Origin: Paenibacillus sp. J23TS9
GTDB taxonomy: Bacteria > Bacillota > Bacilli > Paenibacillales > Paenibacillaceae
NCBI RefSeq assembly: GCF_018403225.1
Contig: NZ_BOSG01000005.1
Span: 186,001-250,000 of the forward strand
Reading direction: 5' to 3'
Length of the DNA stretch: 64,000 nt
The notes beneath the pieces are model-generated. The model was not told where the DNA came from and made no database searches. It saw nothing but the letters and a program-made list of their open reading frames with translations. A program made the position numbers and the translations under genes. Positions 36,913-44,373 of the stretch are shown one piece after another (the stretch's first letter is position 1; every line of letters begins with the position of its first letter).

Positions 36913-37659
36913 ATGAGCGGCAATACTGTGCTGGATATACAGGGTTTAAGCGGCGGTTACAGCTTGAACCGGCCTGTACTGCATGATATTTCGTTTCAGG
37001 TGAAGCCCGGAGAAATGGTTGGACTCATTGGCCTGAACGGTGCAGGGAAAAGTACAACCATGAAGCATATTCTTGGACTGATGAATCCCCAGAAAGGGGA
37101 TATCCGGGTTCAGGGAAAGAAGAGGGAAGAAGATTCGGAAACCTATCATGGGTCACTGGCCTTTGTACCGGAATCTCCGCTTTTATATGAAGAAATGACC
37201 GTGCGCGAGCATCTGGAGTTTACTGCAAGAGCTTACGGAGTCGGGCGCGGGGATTATGAAGAGCGGGCAGATAGATTGGCACGGATCTTCCGGATGCAGG
37301 ACAAAATGGACAGTCTATCGACTCACTTGTCCAAAGGGATGCGGCAGAAGGTCATGATTATGTGCGCATTTGTGGCCCGCCCTTCGCTTTATATTATTGA
37401 TGAGCCCTTTCTCGGGCTGGATCCGCTGGGAATACGCTCCCTGCTGGATTTCATGGTTGAGTTGAAGGAAGGGGGCTCCTCGATTTTGCTGAGCTCACAT
37501 ATTCTTTCGACGATTGAAAATTACTGCGACCGGTTTATCGTACTGCATCAGGGAAGCGTCATTGCGCAGGGAACTCTGCAGGATATCGCCGCGCAGGCGG
37601 GTACTAACGGGGCAGGACTGGAAGACATGTTCTATACCCTCGTGCAAGGCAGGGATTGA
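36913..37659 (+). CDS. ecsA: ABC transporter ATP-binding protein EcsA
   Basis: 248 residues. Walker A GLNGAGKST (about 43-51), signature LSKGMRQK (about 142-149), Walker B LYIIDEPFLGLDP (about 161-173) and the switch histidine in LLSSHI. EcsAB affects protein secretion, competence and intramembrane proteolysis by RasP in B. subtilis, though the transported substrate is not known. GGAGGTGATG precedes the ATG at 36913. The stop overlaps the start region of ecsB. Confidence 0.9.
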   Translation: MSGNTVLDIQGLSGGYSLNRPVLHDISFQVKPGEMVGLIGLNGAGKSTTMKHILGLMNPQKGDIRVQGKKREEDSETYHGSLAFVPESPLLYEEMTVREHLEFTARAYGVGRGDYEERADRLARIFRMQDKMDSLSTHLSKGMRQKVMIMCAFVARPSLYIIDEPFLGLDPLGIRSLLDFMVELKEGGSSILLSSHILSTIENYCDRFIVLHQGSVIAQGTLQDIAAQAGTNGAGLEDMFYTLVQGRD

Positions 37660-37661
37660 CG

Positions 37662-38882
37662 ATGGATTTAAGCCAATTAAGATCTGAGCGCCGCGGCCGT
37701 TTCTGGGGAAAAGAAGTACTGCCATATCTCGGTTATGTCATCCAGAGCGGGGTCGCGGTACTGCTTTTATTCCTGCTCATTGCATTTTCGGCATGGTATA
37801 CTTCCCTGGTCCAGCATATTCCCGCTGGTCTTCCGATCCGCTGGATTATGCTGATTCTGTTCGTACCCCTGACGGTGAATAGCGGCTTCAGAACCTATCT
37901 TCAACCCGCAGATACCGTATTTCTGCTTCCGCAAGAATCCAAAATGAACAACTATTTTAATGCGAGCTGGATTAGTGGTGTGGTATACAAGCTGCTGGGG
38001 TTAGCTCTTGTATTTTTGATATCCTGGCCGCTCTACGTCCGGAGTGATGAGGATCCGAAGTCATTTTGGCCTTTTCTGATTATCCTGATCGCGCTTAAGG
38101 TTCTTGCCAGCTATGGCTGTTGGAAAGAGCTTCGAATGGTGTCACGGCGTGCTACGATGGCTTATCGGCTTCTTCGTTACGTAATACTTGCGCTTGCTGT
38201 TGCAGCCTGGCTTTGGCAGCCGGAGGGCAGAAGTCTGATCTTCATCGTGCTTCTTGCTGCTACATATATTGTGGCACTTCGTATCCCAGCCAAGCATTTG
38301 GTAGCATGGGACAGATTGATCGCCCAGGAAAAGACACAAAGTGGCCGCGTTCTGATGATGCTGGGCTGGTTTGTCAATGTACCGGGCAGACAGCAGCGCA
38401 TTTATGCGAGAAAATGGCTGTCGTGGGCGGGAAACCGCATTCCATGGAAGCCTGAGGCTGCGTACAGGTATCTTCTGATGAAAAGCTTTGTGCGAAGCGA
38501 CATTCTGGGCATCGTGCTGCGGGCAGGAATTCTTGGAGCGCTTCTTGTCTGGTGGACCCGGAGCGGCATGATGGGCAGTGGCATTTACTTGTTCTTCGTA
38601 TTCCTGGCAGGAGTCCAAATATCATCACTTCTGCGATATCACAGCGAATCCTTCTGGCTTCACGTGTATCCGATCCCTCCGGGCAGCCGCCGTACGAACG
38701 CAGTCGGGCTCGCTTTCCAAATCCAGCTGCTGTTTGCGGTACTGACGTGGCTTCCTCTCCTTGGAGCGGGTTCTGATCGTTTGGGTCCCGTATTCCTCAC
38801 GCTGGCTATCGGAGTCATTTTATGCTTATTGTTCCGTTTCTTTGCTGGGCGGAAAAAAACATCGGATGATGACGATGAATAG
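37662..38882 (+). CDS. ecsB: ABC transporter permease EcsB
   Basis: 406 residues with about eight membrane helices and the EcsB layout (LRSERRGRFWGKEVLPYLGY start, then GVAVLLLFLLIAFSAWYTSL). It forms the membrane part of the Ecs exporter. Start: a TTG at 37656 inside the ecsA stop or, preferred, the ATG at 37662, six bases after AGGGA. Ends with acidic KKTSDDDDE. A strong terminator follows. Confidence 0.87.
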   Translation: MDLSQLRSERRGRFWGKEVLPYLGYVIQSGVAVLLLFLLIAFSAWYTSLVQHIPAGLPIRWIMLILFVPLTVNSGFRTYLQPADTVFLLPQESKMNNYFNASWISGVVYKLLGLALVFLISWPLYVRSDEDPKSFWPFLIILIALKVLASYGCWKELRMVSRRATMAYRLLRYVILALAVAAWLWQPEGRSLIFIVLLAATYIVALRIPAKHLVAWDRLIAQEKTQSGRVLMMLGWFVNVPGRQQRIYARKWLSWAGNRIPWKPEAAYRYLLMKSFVRSDILGIVLRAGILGALLVWWTRSGMMGSGIYLFFVFLAGVQISSLLRYHSESFWLHVYPIPPGSRRTNAVGLAFQIQLLFAVLTWLPLLGAGSDRLGPVFLTLAIGVILCLLFRFFAGRKKTSDDDDE

Positions 38883-38914
38883 CGGGCAAGGCCCATATTA
38901 GATATGTAAACATG

Positions 38915-38959
38915 AAAAAAGCAGAAGACCGGGATTGCTCCCGGCCTTCTGCTTTTTTT
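38915..38959. terminator. Bidirectional terminator ecsB / YjcZ-like gene
   Basis: AAAAAAGCAGAAG-CCGGGA (38915-38933) pairs with TCCCGGCCTTCTGCTTTTTTT (38939-38959) around a TTGC loop. One of the strongest hairpins in the window. Confidence 0.9.
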
Positions 38960-38995
38960 GATTGTCAGCTGATTCTTGTTGATTAAGTGGAATAA

Positions 38996-39118
38996 TTATA
39001 CCCAGAAAGAACGAGTGATGATTACCAGGAGGATGAAGAGTACCAGAATTGCTCCAGTGTTACCAAACATTCCGTGTCCGCAACCGTATCCGTATCCGCC
39101 TCTTACTTCTTCGCTCAT
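38996..39118 (-). CDS. YjcZ-family sporulation miniprotein
   Basis: 40 residues: a Gly/Tyr/Cys-rich head (GGYGYGCGHGMFG) and one C-terminal helix (AILVLFILLVIITRSFWV). This is the layout of the YjcZ/SscA-like tiny membrane proteins, which are expressed during sporulation and found in spore preparations. AAAGGGG is 7 bases before the ATG at 39118. Single-gene unit ending at the shared terminator. Confidence 0.82.
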   Translation of the reverse strand: MSEEVRGGYGYGCGHGMFGNTGAILVLFILLVIITRSFWV

Positions 39119-39236
39119 GTTCATTCCCCTTTGCAATGGATTGTTTTAGTTACATCGTATCTTATGTCTAGGGGGAAGACTGTGCTTGGGCAACTACCCG
39201 TTCCTCATCAAAAAAACAGATTTTTAAAATGTATGC

Positions 39237-40538
39237 TTATTTATTCTGCAAATCATGAATTCCCTTGTACACCAGGTCAAAGAGTTCTTCAAGATATTCT
39301 TCCTCAATGCAGGAGAAGGCGACGCGGAGATCATGCTCGCCAAGAGCGATGGTTCCGACGCCATATTGATGAAGGATATGCGTACGAAGCTCCTCAGCGG
39401 AAACATCCTTCAGCTTCAGGCACATGAAGTATCCCGAGTTGAACGGATAGTATTCCCATACATCCTTGTATTTGCCGCTGTCCAGCAGTGTTTTAACCTT
39501 ATTGGCACGGCCTTTCATGATCTGGAATTTTTCTTCCTTCTGCGCATGGAACTCCGGTGACTTGAGCGCTTCAAGCACGAAGGTTTGAGAAGGATGGGCT
39601 CCGCTTGAAATGGTTGCACGGATGATGCCGAGCGTCTTTTGCTCAAGTGCATGCAGCACTTCCTTGCTGTCAGAGGCATAGGTGATGAACCCGACGCGGA
39701 AGCCCCAGACGAATTCTTCCTTGGTCGCGCCATCGACTTTGACAGCGAGTACGCGCGGATGGAGATCTGCCAGCTTGCCGAACAGAGATTCCTTCAAGGA
39801 GTCTTCAAAAAATAATCCGAAATAGGCGTCGTCGGTTACCACAACCACGTTAATGCCAGCTTCGGCGGCTTCCTTGACAGCAGCGACAATCTCATTGCCT
39901 TCCTTAAGACCCGGTGTATAGCCTGTAGGGTTATTCGGGAAGTTGAGGATCACTACCGCTTTTCCCTTGTCCTTTTGTGCGAGCAGTGCATCACGCAAAC
40001 CTTGGCTGTTGAACGTCATTTCATCGGTAAAAAGTGGGTAGTTAACGATCTCGGCGTGACGGCGGATACCGAAGGTCAGCTCGTAGTTCTCCCAGTTTTT
40101 ATCAGGATAAATGACAGCGTCCCCTTCATTGACGAAGAGGTCGGCAACCACACTCAGTCCATGTGTCAGCGCATTGGTCACAATTGGACTACTCAGTGAT
40201 TTTTCACGCAGGGAAGGGTTCTCTTCTTTCATTTTGGTGAGCCATGCTGTCCGGAGCTCTGGCTTACCTGCAGGAGGAGCATACGGATACAAATCCTTCG
40301 GCTGGAAAGCAGATAGCTTACTTTGGATCACGTCCAGATGCATCGGGATACCGCCTTCGGTTGCAATGCCGATCGTGGCATTGTACTTCTTGGCATGTCC
40401 GGAGGCTTCAGCAGACTGGCTCAAAATGCCTTCCTTTGGAAAATAGATCTCTTTGCCCAGTGTGGACAGCATGTCATAGACATGCGGGTTGCTGGACTTA
40501 ACGCCTTCGTTCAGTTGTTCAGCCAATGAATTTAACAT
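39237..40538 (-). CDS. PLP-dependent aminotransferase, class I/II
   Basis: 433 residues of fold type I. PLP-binding features: NALTHGLSVVADLF (phosphate-binding start), NFPNNPTGY with the conserved asparagine, TDDAYFGLFF with the Asp-x-Ala-Tyr pair, and the Schiff-base lysine in VDGATKEEFVWGFRVGF (about residue 272), with Arg after. SNPHVYDMLS and KKYNATIGIA at the N-terminus belong to a Firmicutes branch close to aromatic or aspartate aminotransferases. Substrate not decided. The ATG at 40538 is 8 bases after GGAAGGA; the ATG three codons up sits on that site. Confidence 0.85.
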   Translation of the reverse strand: MLNSLAEQLNEGVKSSNPHVYDMLSTLGKEIYFPKEGILSQSAEASGHAKKYNATIGIATEGGIPMHLDVIQSKLSAFQPKDLYPYAPPAGKPELRTAWLTKMKEENPSLREKSLSSPIVTNALTHGLSVVADLFVNEGDAVIYPDKNWENYELTFGIRRHAEIVNYPLFTDEMTFNSQGLRDALLAQKDKGKAVVILNFPNNPTGYTPGLKEGNEIVAAVKEAAEAGINVVVVTDDAYFGLFFEDSLKESLFGKLADLHPRVLAVKVDGATKEEFVWGFRVGFITYASDSKEVLHALEQKTLGIIRATISSGAHPSQTFVLEALKSPEFHAQKEEKFQIMKGRANKVKTLLDSGKYKDVWEYYPFNSGYFMCLKLKDVSAEELRTHILHQYGVGTIALGEHDLRVAFSCIEEEYLEELFDLVYKGIHDLQNK

Positions 40539-40689
40539 TTCTTCCATCCTTCCAAGTCGGTTGTAATGTCAGGACTTTATACAAAATCCCCATGTAAGGT
40601 TTTCCGTTTGAACTGCCTAACATTATATCACCTGTATCAGGAACCGTCACTGAAAAAAGGAGCTTTTTGTCACTGAGCAAAAGGGAGGC

Positions 40690-41349
40690 TTAATAATCGT
40701 CATCAGCTGCCTGAGGTTCCTTGCCGGTTTTCTTTTTACGGCTGACTGGAATGCTGCTGCGGATATGCTCAGCGGTTTCAAGGTCACGCTGTGCGCCCCG
40801 GGATTCAAGCCCGCACAGTACTTGCTCCCGTTTATCTGTATTCAGATTTTGTCCGAATTTGAACTTGGCGCTGATGTGGTCTGCTGCAATCTTAACCACA
40901 GCCACATTGCGCAGTCTCGAGGCATATGCCGGATGGGATGCTTCAATGGGATCATAGCCGCCTTCCGGCTGCAGCTTCTTCATCAGCAGCGAAAAGGCCG
41001 CAGCCTTTTCCTCAAGATCCTGCACGATTTCTGCCCTTCCGCTAGCCGTTACACTCTTGAAGTAGGAGGTGGCTGGGCAGGCCAGGCTCGGATCAGTAAA
41101 ATACGATGGAATGACCGCATATTCGTCGGCCACGCTGAAGCTTACATAAGGGCTCGCTTTTAAATGCTTCATCTTTTCGCCGATCCGGCTGCCATGGAAA
41201 TAGAAGATTCCTTGATGGTATACGTAATTCAGCGGTGTAACCCGGGGATGTCCGTTTTCTCCCACAGTGCCGAGAAAGCCAAAGCTCATACCGGATAAAA
41301 ACTCATCGATTTCCTGTTCTTCAGTGATGCTGAATTCCTCTCTTCTCAT
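40690..41349 (-). CDS. Pyridoxamine 5'-phosphate oxidase-family flavin-nucleotide-binding protein
   Basis: 219 residues with the split-barrel FMN-binding fold: FGFLGTVGENGHPRVTPLNY (about 22-41), GIFYFHGSRIGEKMKHL (a flavin phosphate site) and YFKSVTASGRAEIV. Such PNPOx-like proteins reduce small substrates or act on B6 vitamers; it is not the canonical PdxH. The C-terminal extension (about 165-219) is charged (SRKKKTGKEPQAADDDY). ATG at 41349, 8 bases after GGGGG. It is divergent from the MocR regulator gene, a common arrangement in which the regulator controls its neighbour, which fits a vitamin B6 link. Confidence 0.8.
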   Translation of the reverse strand: MRREEFSITEEQEIDEFLSGMSFGFLGTVGENGHPRVTPLNYVYHQGIFYFHGSRIGEKMKHLKASPYVSFSVADEYAVIPSYFTDPSLACPATSYFKSVTASGRAEIVQDLEEKAAAFSLLMKKLQPEGGYDPIEASHPAYASRLRNVAVVKIAADHISAKFKFGQNLNTDKREQVLCGLESRGAQRDLETAEHIRSSIPVSRKKKTGKEPQAADDDY

Positions 41350-41445
41350 CCATGTTTCCCCCACTTTTATTTAATGCTTGCGATATTTGAGAAAACAACA
41401 GTTATCAAGATACCGCAGAAGCTTGTTGACAGCATAACGGAGACA

Positions 41446-41474
41446 TTGACAAGGAAAAAGATCCAATTTAGATT
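41446..41474 (+). promoter_or_regulatory. Predicted SigA promoter of the MocR-type gene
   Basis: Perfect -35 TTGACA (41446-41451) and -10 TAGATT (41469-41474) with 17-base spacing. A second TTGACA lies 21 bases upstream (41425-41430), so the GACATTGAC/GTTGACAG pair may also be part of a regulator-binding direct repeat. Confidence 0.55.
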
Positions 41475-41560
41475 AAAATTTATAGTCCAATCATGTTTTC
41501 GGTTTGTAAACATTCGTTAAATAGTTCAAGCAGATCCAGTAGAGGGAAGGGGCGACAGGG

Positions 41561-43012
41561 ATGGAACTGAGCCTCCATATGCAATCGTATCTCAGTAAAT
41601 ACCGATACAAGTATCTTGCGCTGTATCATGCGCTAAGGGAAGCAATCCAAGACGGACGTTTGCCGGGAGGGATAAAGCTGCCTTCTACCCGGGAACTGGC
41701 AGATATGTACGGGTTATCCCGCGGAGCCGTGGCTCAGAGCTATGACATGCTAATGGCAGAAGGCTATGTACATACCGAGACAGGCAGGGGGACCTATGTG
41801 ACCCATGCAGGTTATTCACCCCGTCCTAAGGCGGAAATAAAGGATACACCAGTAAAACTCTCCAGCTGGGGCGAGAGGCTGATTTCACTGCCACGGGGGC
41901 CGGCAGATCCAGCGATGCAGGCAGAAATCAGTTTTATCAATCAACCGCTGGATATGAGCCATTTTCCGTATGAGGAGTGGCGGAGCGCCCTTTCTTATGC
42001 CGGCGGACGAAAGGGGAGCGAATTGCAGCATAAAGCTCCGCCAGAAGGAGACTGTCAGCTGCGTGAAGCTATTGCCTCTCATTTACGTGTCACGCGTGGC
42101 ATTATGGCTAGGGCCGAGCATATTGTTCTTTTCAGCGGGTCGATGCAGGGAATTGCGCTGCTGTTCCAGCTGCTGATGAATGAGGGGGATACAGCTGTCG
42201 TGGAGAATCCGGGATTCCATGGTATCCGCAGAGCCATTAAAGCATGCGGTGGAATAGCTATTCCTGCGGAAGTTGACCGTCAGGGGGTAAAGCCGCAGGA
42301 GTGGGATTCAGGTATTCTCTTTGTCACACCCAGCAGGCAGTATCCTACGGGAGCCGTGCTGAGCCTGGAACGCAGACGACAGCTTCTTGACTGGGCACAG
42401 CGGCATAATGCAGTCATTATTGAAGATGATTACGATAGCGAATTTCGCTTTGCTGGCAGACCGATCGAGCCGCTTAAGGCACTCGACACGCAGGAGCGGG
42501 TCATCTACATGGGTTCCTTTTCGCAAACGATGTTTACCGGGCTGAGGCTGGGTTATGCGGTGCTGCCGGAAGGGCTCGTAGGAGCCGCTGTTCGCGCCAA
42601 GTCTCTGTATGAACCAATGTCCCCGGGATTTCTGGAGCAGCGGGCTCTTGCCAGATTTATGGCCAAGGGAGGCTATATGCGGCATTTACGCCGTCTGACC
42701 CGGCTTTATGGAGCGAGACACGAGCACTTTTGTAATCTGATGAAAGAACAGGCTTCTCATCTCTTCGAACTCATACCTGGTGATGCGGGGCTGCATGTCT
42801 ATGCGCATTGGCTCAGATCACCGGAGGAATACACCGCTTTCTGTATGGCAATAAATCAAAGAGGAATCAGCTTCCGGGATGCGCAGGTATACCGGCTGGA
42901 TGAAGGGACTCCGGCGGCCTGCTTCGGATTTGCCCATCTGGAAGAGGATCAAATTACGGAAGGCATCAGCAGGCTAATCGCCGCGTGGCAGGATGTGCAA
43001 AATTTCGCGTGA
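41561..43012 (+). CDS. MocR-family (GntR-aminotransferase) regulator lacking the PLP lysine
   Basis: 483 residues: an N-terminal GntR winged helix (LPSTRELADMYGLSRGAVAQ, about 37-56) fused to a fold-type-I aminotransferase domain (from about 120). The PLP pocket keeps its tyrosine-aspartate region (VIIEDDYDSEFRF) and GLRLGYAVLP. But the Schiff-base position, normally SK in SFSKT, reads SFSQT: codon CAA at 42524 gives Gln322. Family members such as PdxR and GabR bind PLP through that lysine and regulate B6 or GABA genes. Here PLP could at best bind non-covalently, or the effector has changed. GGGGCGACAGGG lies before the ATG. Divergent gene: the flavin-nucleotide protein. Confidence 0.85.
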   Translation: MELSLHMQSYLSKYRYKYLALYHALREAIQDGRLPGGIKLPSTRELADMYGLSRGAVAQSYDMLMAEGYVHTETGRGTYVTHAGYSPRPKAEIKDTPVKLSSWGERLISLPRGPADPAMQAEISFINQPLDMSHFPYEEWRSALSYAGGRKGSELQHKAPPEGDCQLREAIASHLRVTRGIMARAEHIVLFSGSMQGIALLFQLLMNEGDTAVVENPGFHGIRRAIKACGGIAIPAEVDRQGVKPQEWDSGILFVTPSRQYPTGAVLSLERRRQLLDWAQRHNAVIIEDDYDSEFRFAGRPIEPLKALDTQERVIYMGSFSQTMFTGLRLGYAVLPEGLVGAAVRAKSLYEPMSPGFLEQRALARFMAKGGYMRHLRRLTRLYGARHEHFCNLMKEQASHLFELIPGDAGLHVYAHWLRSPEEYTAFCMAINQRGISFRDAQVYRLDEGTPAACFGFAHLEEDQITEGISRLIAAWQDVQNFA

Positions 43013-43024
43013 AAGAGTATCATA

Positions 43025-43072
43025 TACATATATTGTGTTAAAGTGTGCATGATCTTTGATACAATATGTGTA
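43025..43072. promoter_or_regulatory. Inverted repeat ahead of the AraC-type gene
   Basis: TACATATATTGT (43025-43036) and ACAATATGTGTA (43061-43072) are inverted copies with one mismatch, 24 bases apart, about 40 bases before the AraC-type start codon. This may be an operator bound by that regulator or a MocR product; no T-run follows, so it is not a terminator of the upstream gene. Confidence 0.4.
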
Positions 43073-43112
43073 CCTGTATTGAATTAGTTTATATATAAGG
43101 GGGAATGACGAC

Positions 43113-43898
43113 ATGCTGCATGCGTCGCCATCTTCTTTCCAAATACTGCCCTCTCTTGCAAAGATCGTTTGCGAGCCGGGGTGGAAATGGCAGAAGCGTG
43201 AAAAAGCGCTGGAAAACTATGATCTATTTTATGTATGGAGCGGTGAAGGGACAGTCATCCGTAATGACGAGTCCTTTGAGGTCGGCAAAGGCAGCTGTTT
43301 TTTGTTCAGACCGGGTGACCACACCAGTGCGATCCATAATCCGCAAAAGCCGTTGGTGCTTACATACAGCCATTTCAGAGTTTCCGAGCCGGTGAGCGAG
43401 ATACCACTGCCTTACCGCCGCTTGACGGATACGGTTGATTTTGAATACATGCTCGCGAGGTACGTGAGGCTGTTTTTGGTCAACACGTTTGCTGCAGAAG
43501 AGGAAGGCCAGCTGATTTTGAAGCAGCTTATGATTCATCTGCTGCGGCATGACCGCGAGCAGCCGGAGGAAAAGAAGGCCAGCAATCAGCTGACCGAGGT
43601 GATTCACGAAATTGCAAATTACGTTCAGCAGCATCCCGGAAAACCTCATCGGGTTGAGGATCTTGCGGCGCGTGCGGGCCTCTCCCCAAGATATTTTTCC
43701 ATCAAGTTCAAGGAACTGATTGGAATACCGGTGCAGTCCTATATTATAAGGACACGGATTGAGCGTGCACAGCATCTTCTGCTTCATGCGGGCATGAATG
43801 TAACAGAAGTAGCGGATGCGCTAGGCTACCGGGATATCTTCTTCTTCAGCAGACAGTTTAAGCAGTATACCGGCAAAAAGCCTTCCGAAATCCGCTAA
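43113..43898 (+). CDS. AraC-family transcriptional regulator with cupin domain
   Basis: 261 residues. N-terminal cupin-type sensing part (about 10-130; GKGSCFLFRPGDHTSAIH) and a C-terminal pair of helix-turn-helix motifs (VEDLAARAGLSPRYFSIKFK at about 188-207 and VTEVADALGYRDIFFFSRQF at about 231-250) ending in KQYTGKKPSEIR. Members of this type sense sugars. The next larger gene block, starting at 44374, is a carbohydrate system, but it has its own YesN regulator, so the target of this protein is open. AAGGGGGAATGACGAC precedes the ATG. Confidence 0.85.
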   Translation: MLHASPSSFQILPSLAKIVCEPGWKWQKREKALENYDLFYVWSGEGTVIRNDESFEVGKGSCFLFRPGDHTSAIHNPQKPLVLTYSHFRVSEPVSEIPLPYRRLTDTVDFEYMLARYVRLFLVNTFAAEEEGQLILKQLMIHLLRHDREQPEEKKASNQLTEVIHEIANYVQQHPGKPHRVEDLAARAGLSPRYFSIKFKELIGIPVQSYIIRTRIERAQHLLLHAGMNVTEVADALGYRDIFFFSRQFKQYTGKKPSEIR

Positions 43899-43985
43899 AC
43901 CTCCCGTTTTGTTTCGGCAATGTAAAGCCCGGGTAAATAGGGTGAAGTACATACGGCTGAAAGAAACGAAGGGAGGTACGCGCGA

Positions 43986-44102
43986 ATGACGTACAGACGG
44001 AGAATACGCAGACGCGAATATACCATGGGCGGACGCAGCATGATTCGGAGCCGGATGCGCCGGTACAAGCCAAACGAGCCCGCGAATGATTTGTGGTTCT
44101 AA
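43986..44102 (+). CDS. 38-residue arginine-rich protein
   Basis: Small gene with a near-perfect GGGAGGT ribosome site 8 bases before the ATG and a terminator 20 bases after the stop. The peptide has 11 arginines in 38 residues: TYRRRIRRREYTMGGRSMIR at the start and a C-terminal NDLWF. No cysteine or histidine. No family was recognised; nucleic acid binding or a spore role is possible but only from composition. It lies just left of the high-GC island. Confidence 0.68.
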   Translation: MTYRRRIRRREYTMGGRSMIRSRMRRYKPNEPANDLWF

Positions 44103-44121
44103 ACATAGCATGAGCATAAAG

Positions 44122-44157
44122 AGCAGCACGGGAGCAGGGAGCCGTGTCTGCTTTTTA
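44122..44157 (+). terminator. Terminator of the arginine-rich gene
   Basis: AGCAG-C-ACGG (44122-44131) pairs with CCGT-GT-CTGCT (44142-44152) with a small bulge, followed by TTTTATTTTT. Confidence 0.75.
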
Positions 44158-44373
44158 TTTTTGGAAGAGAAGGATTATTACTGTAATATTACTAAAGCTT
44201 GAATATAAAATCCCTCAAATTTGTAAGAAGGCAAAACATGCACACTTATGGCACGATGGTAGATCGGCAAGCGCGGTGAGTTCTTGTCCAAGCCTAAAGA
44301 CATGAACTTATGTCGCAAGCCAAAATGACATAAAAGCAGGGATTTTTGAGATGGATCGGGATGAACGCCACGC

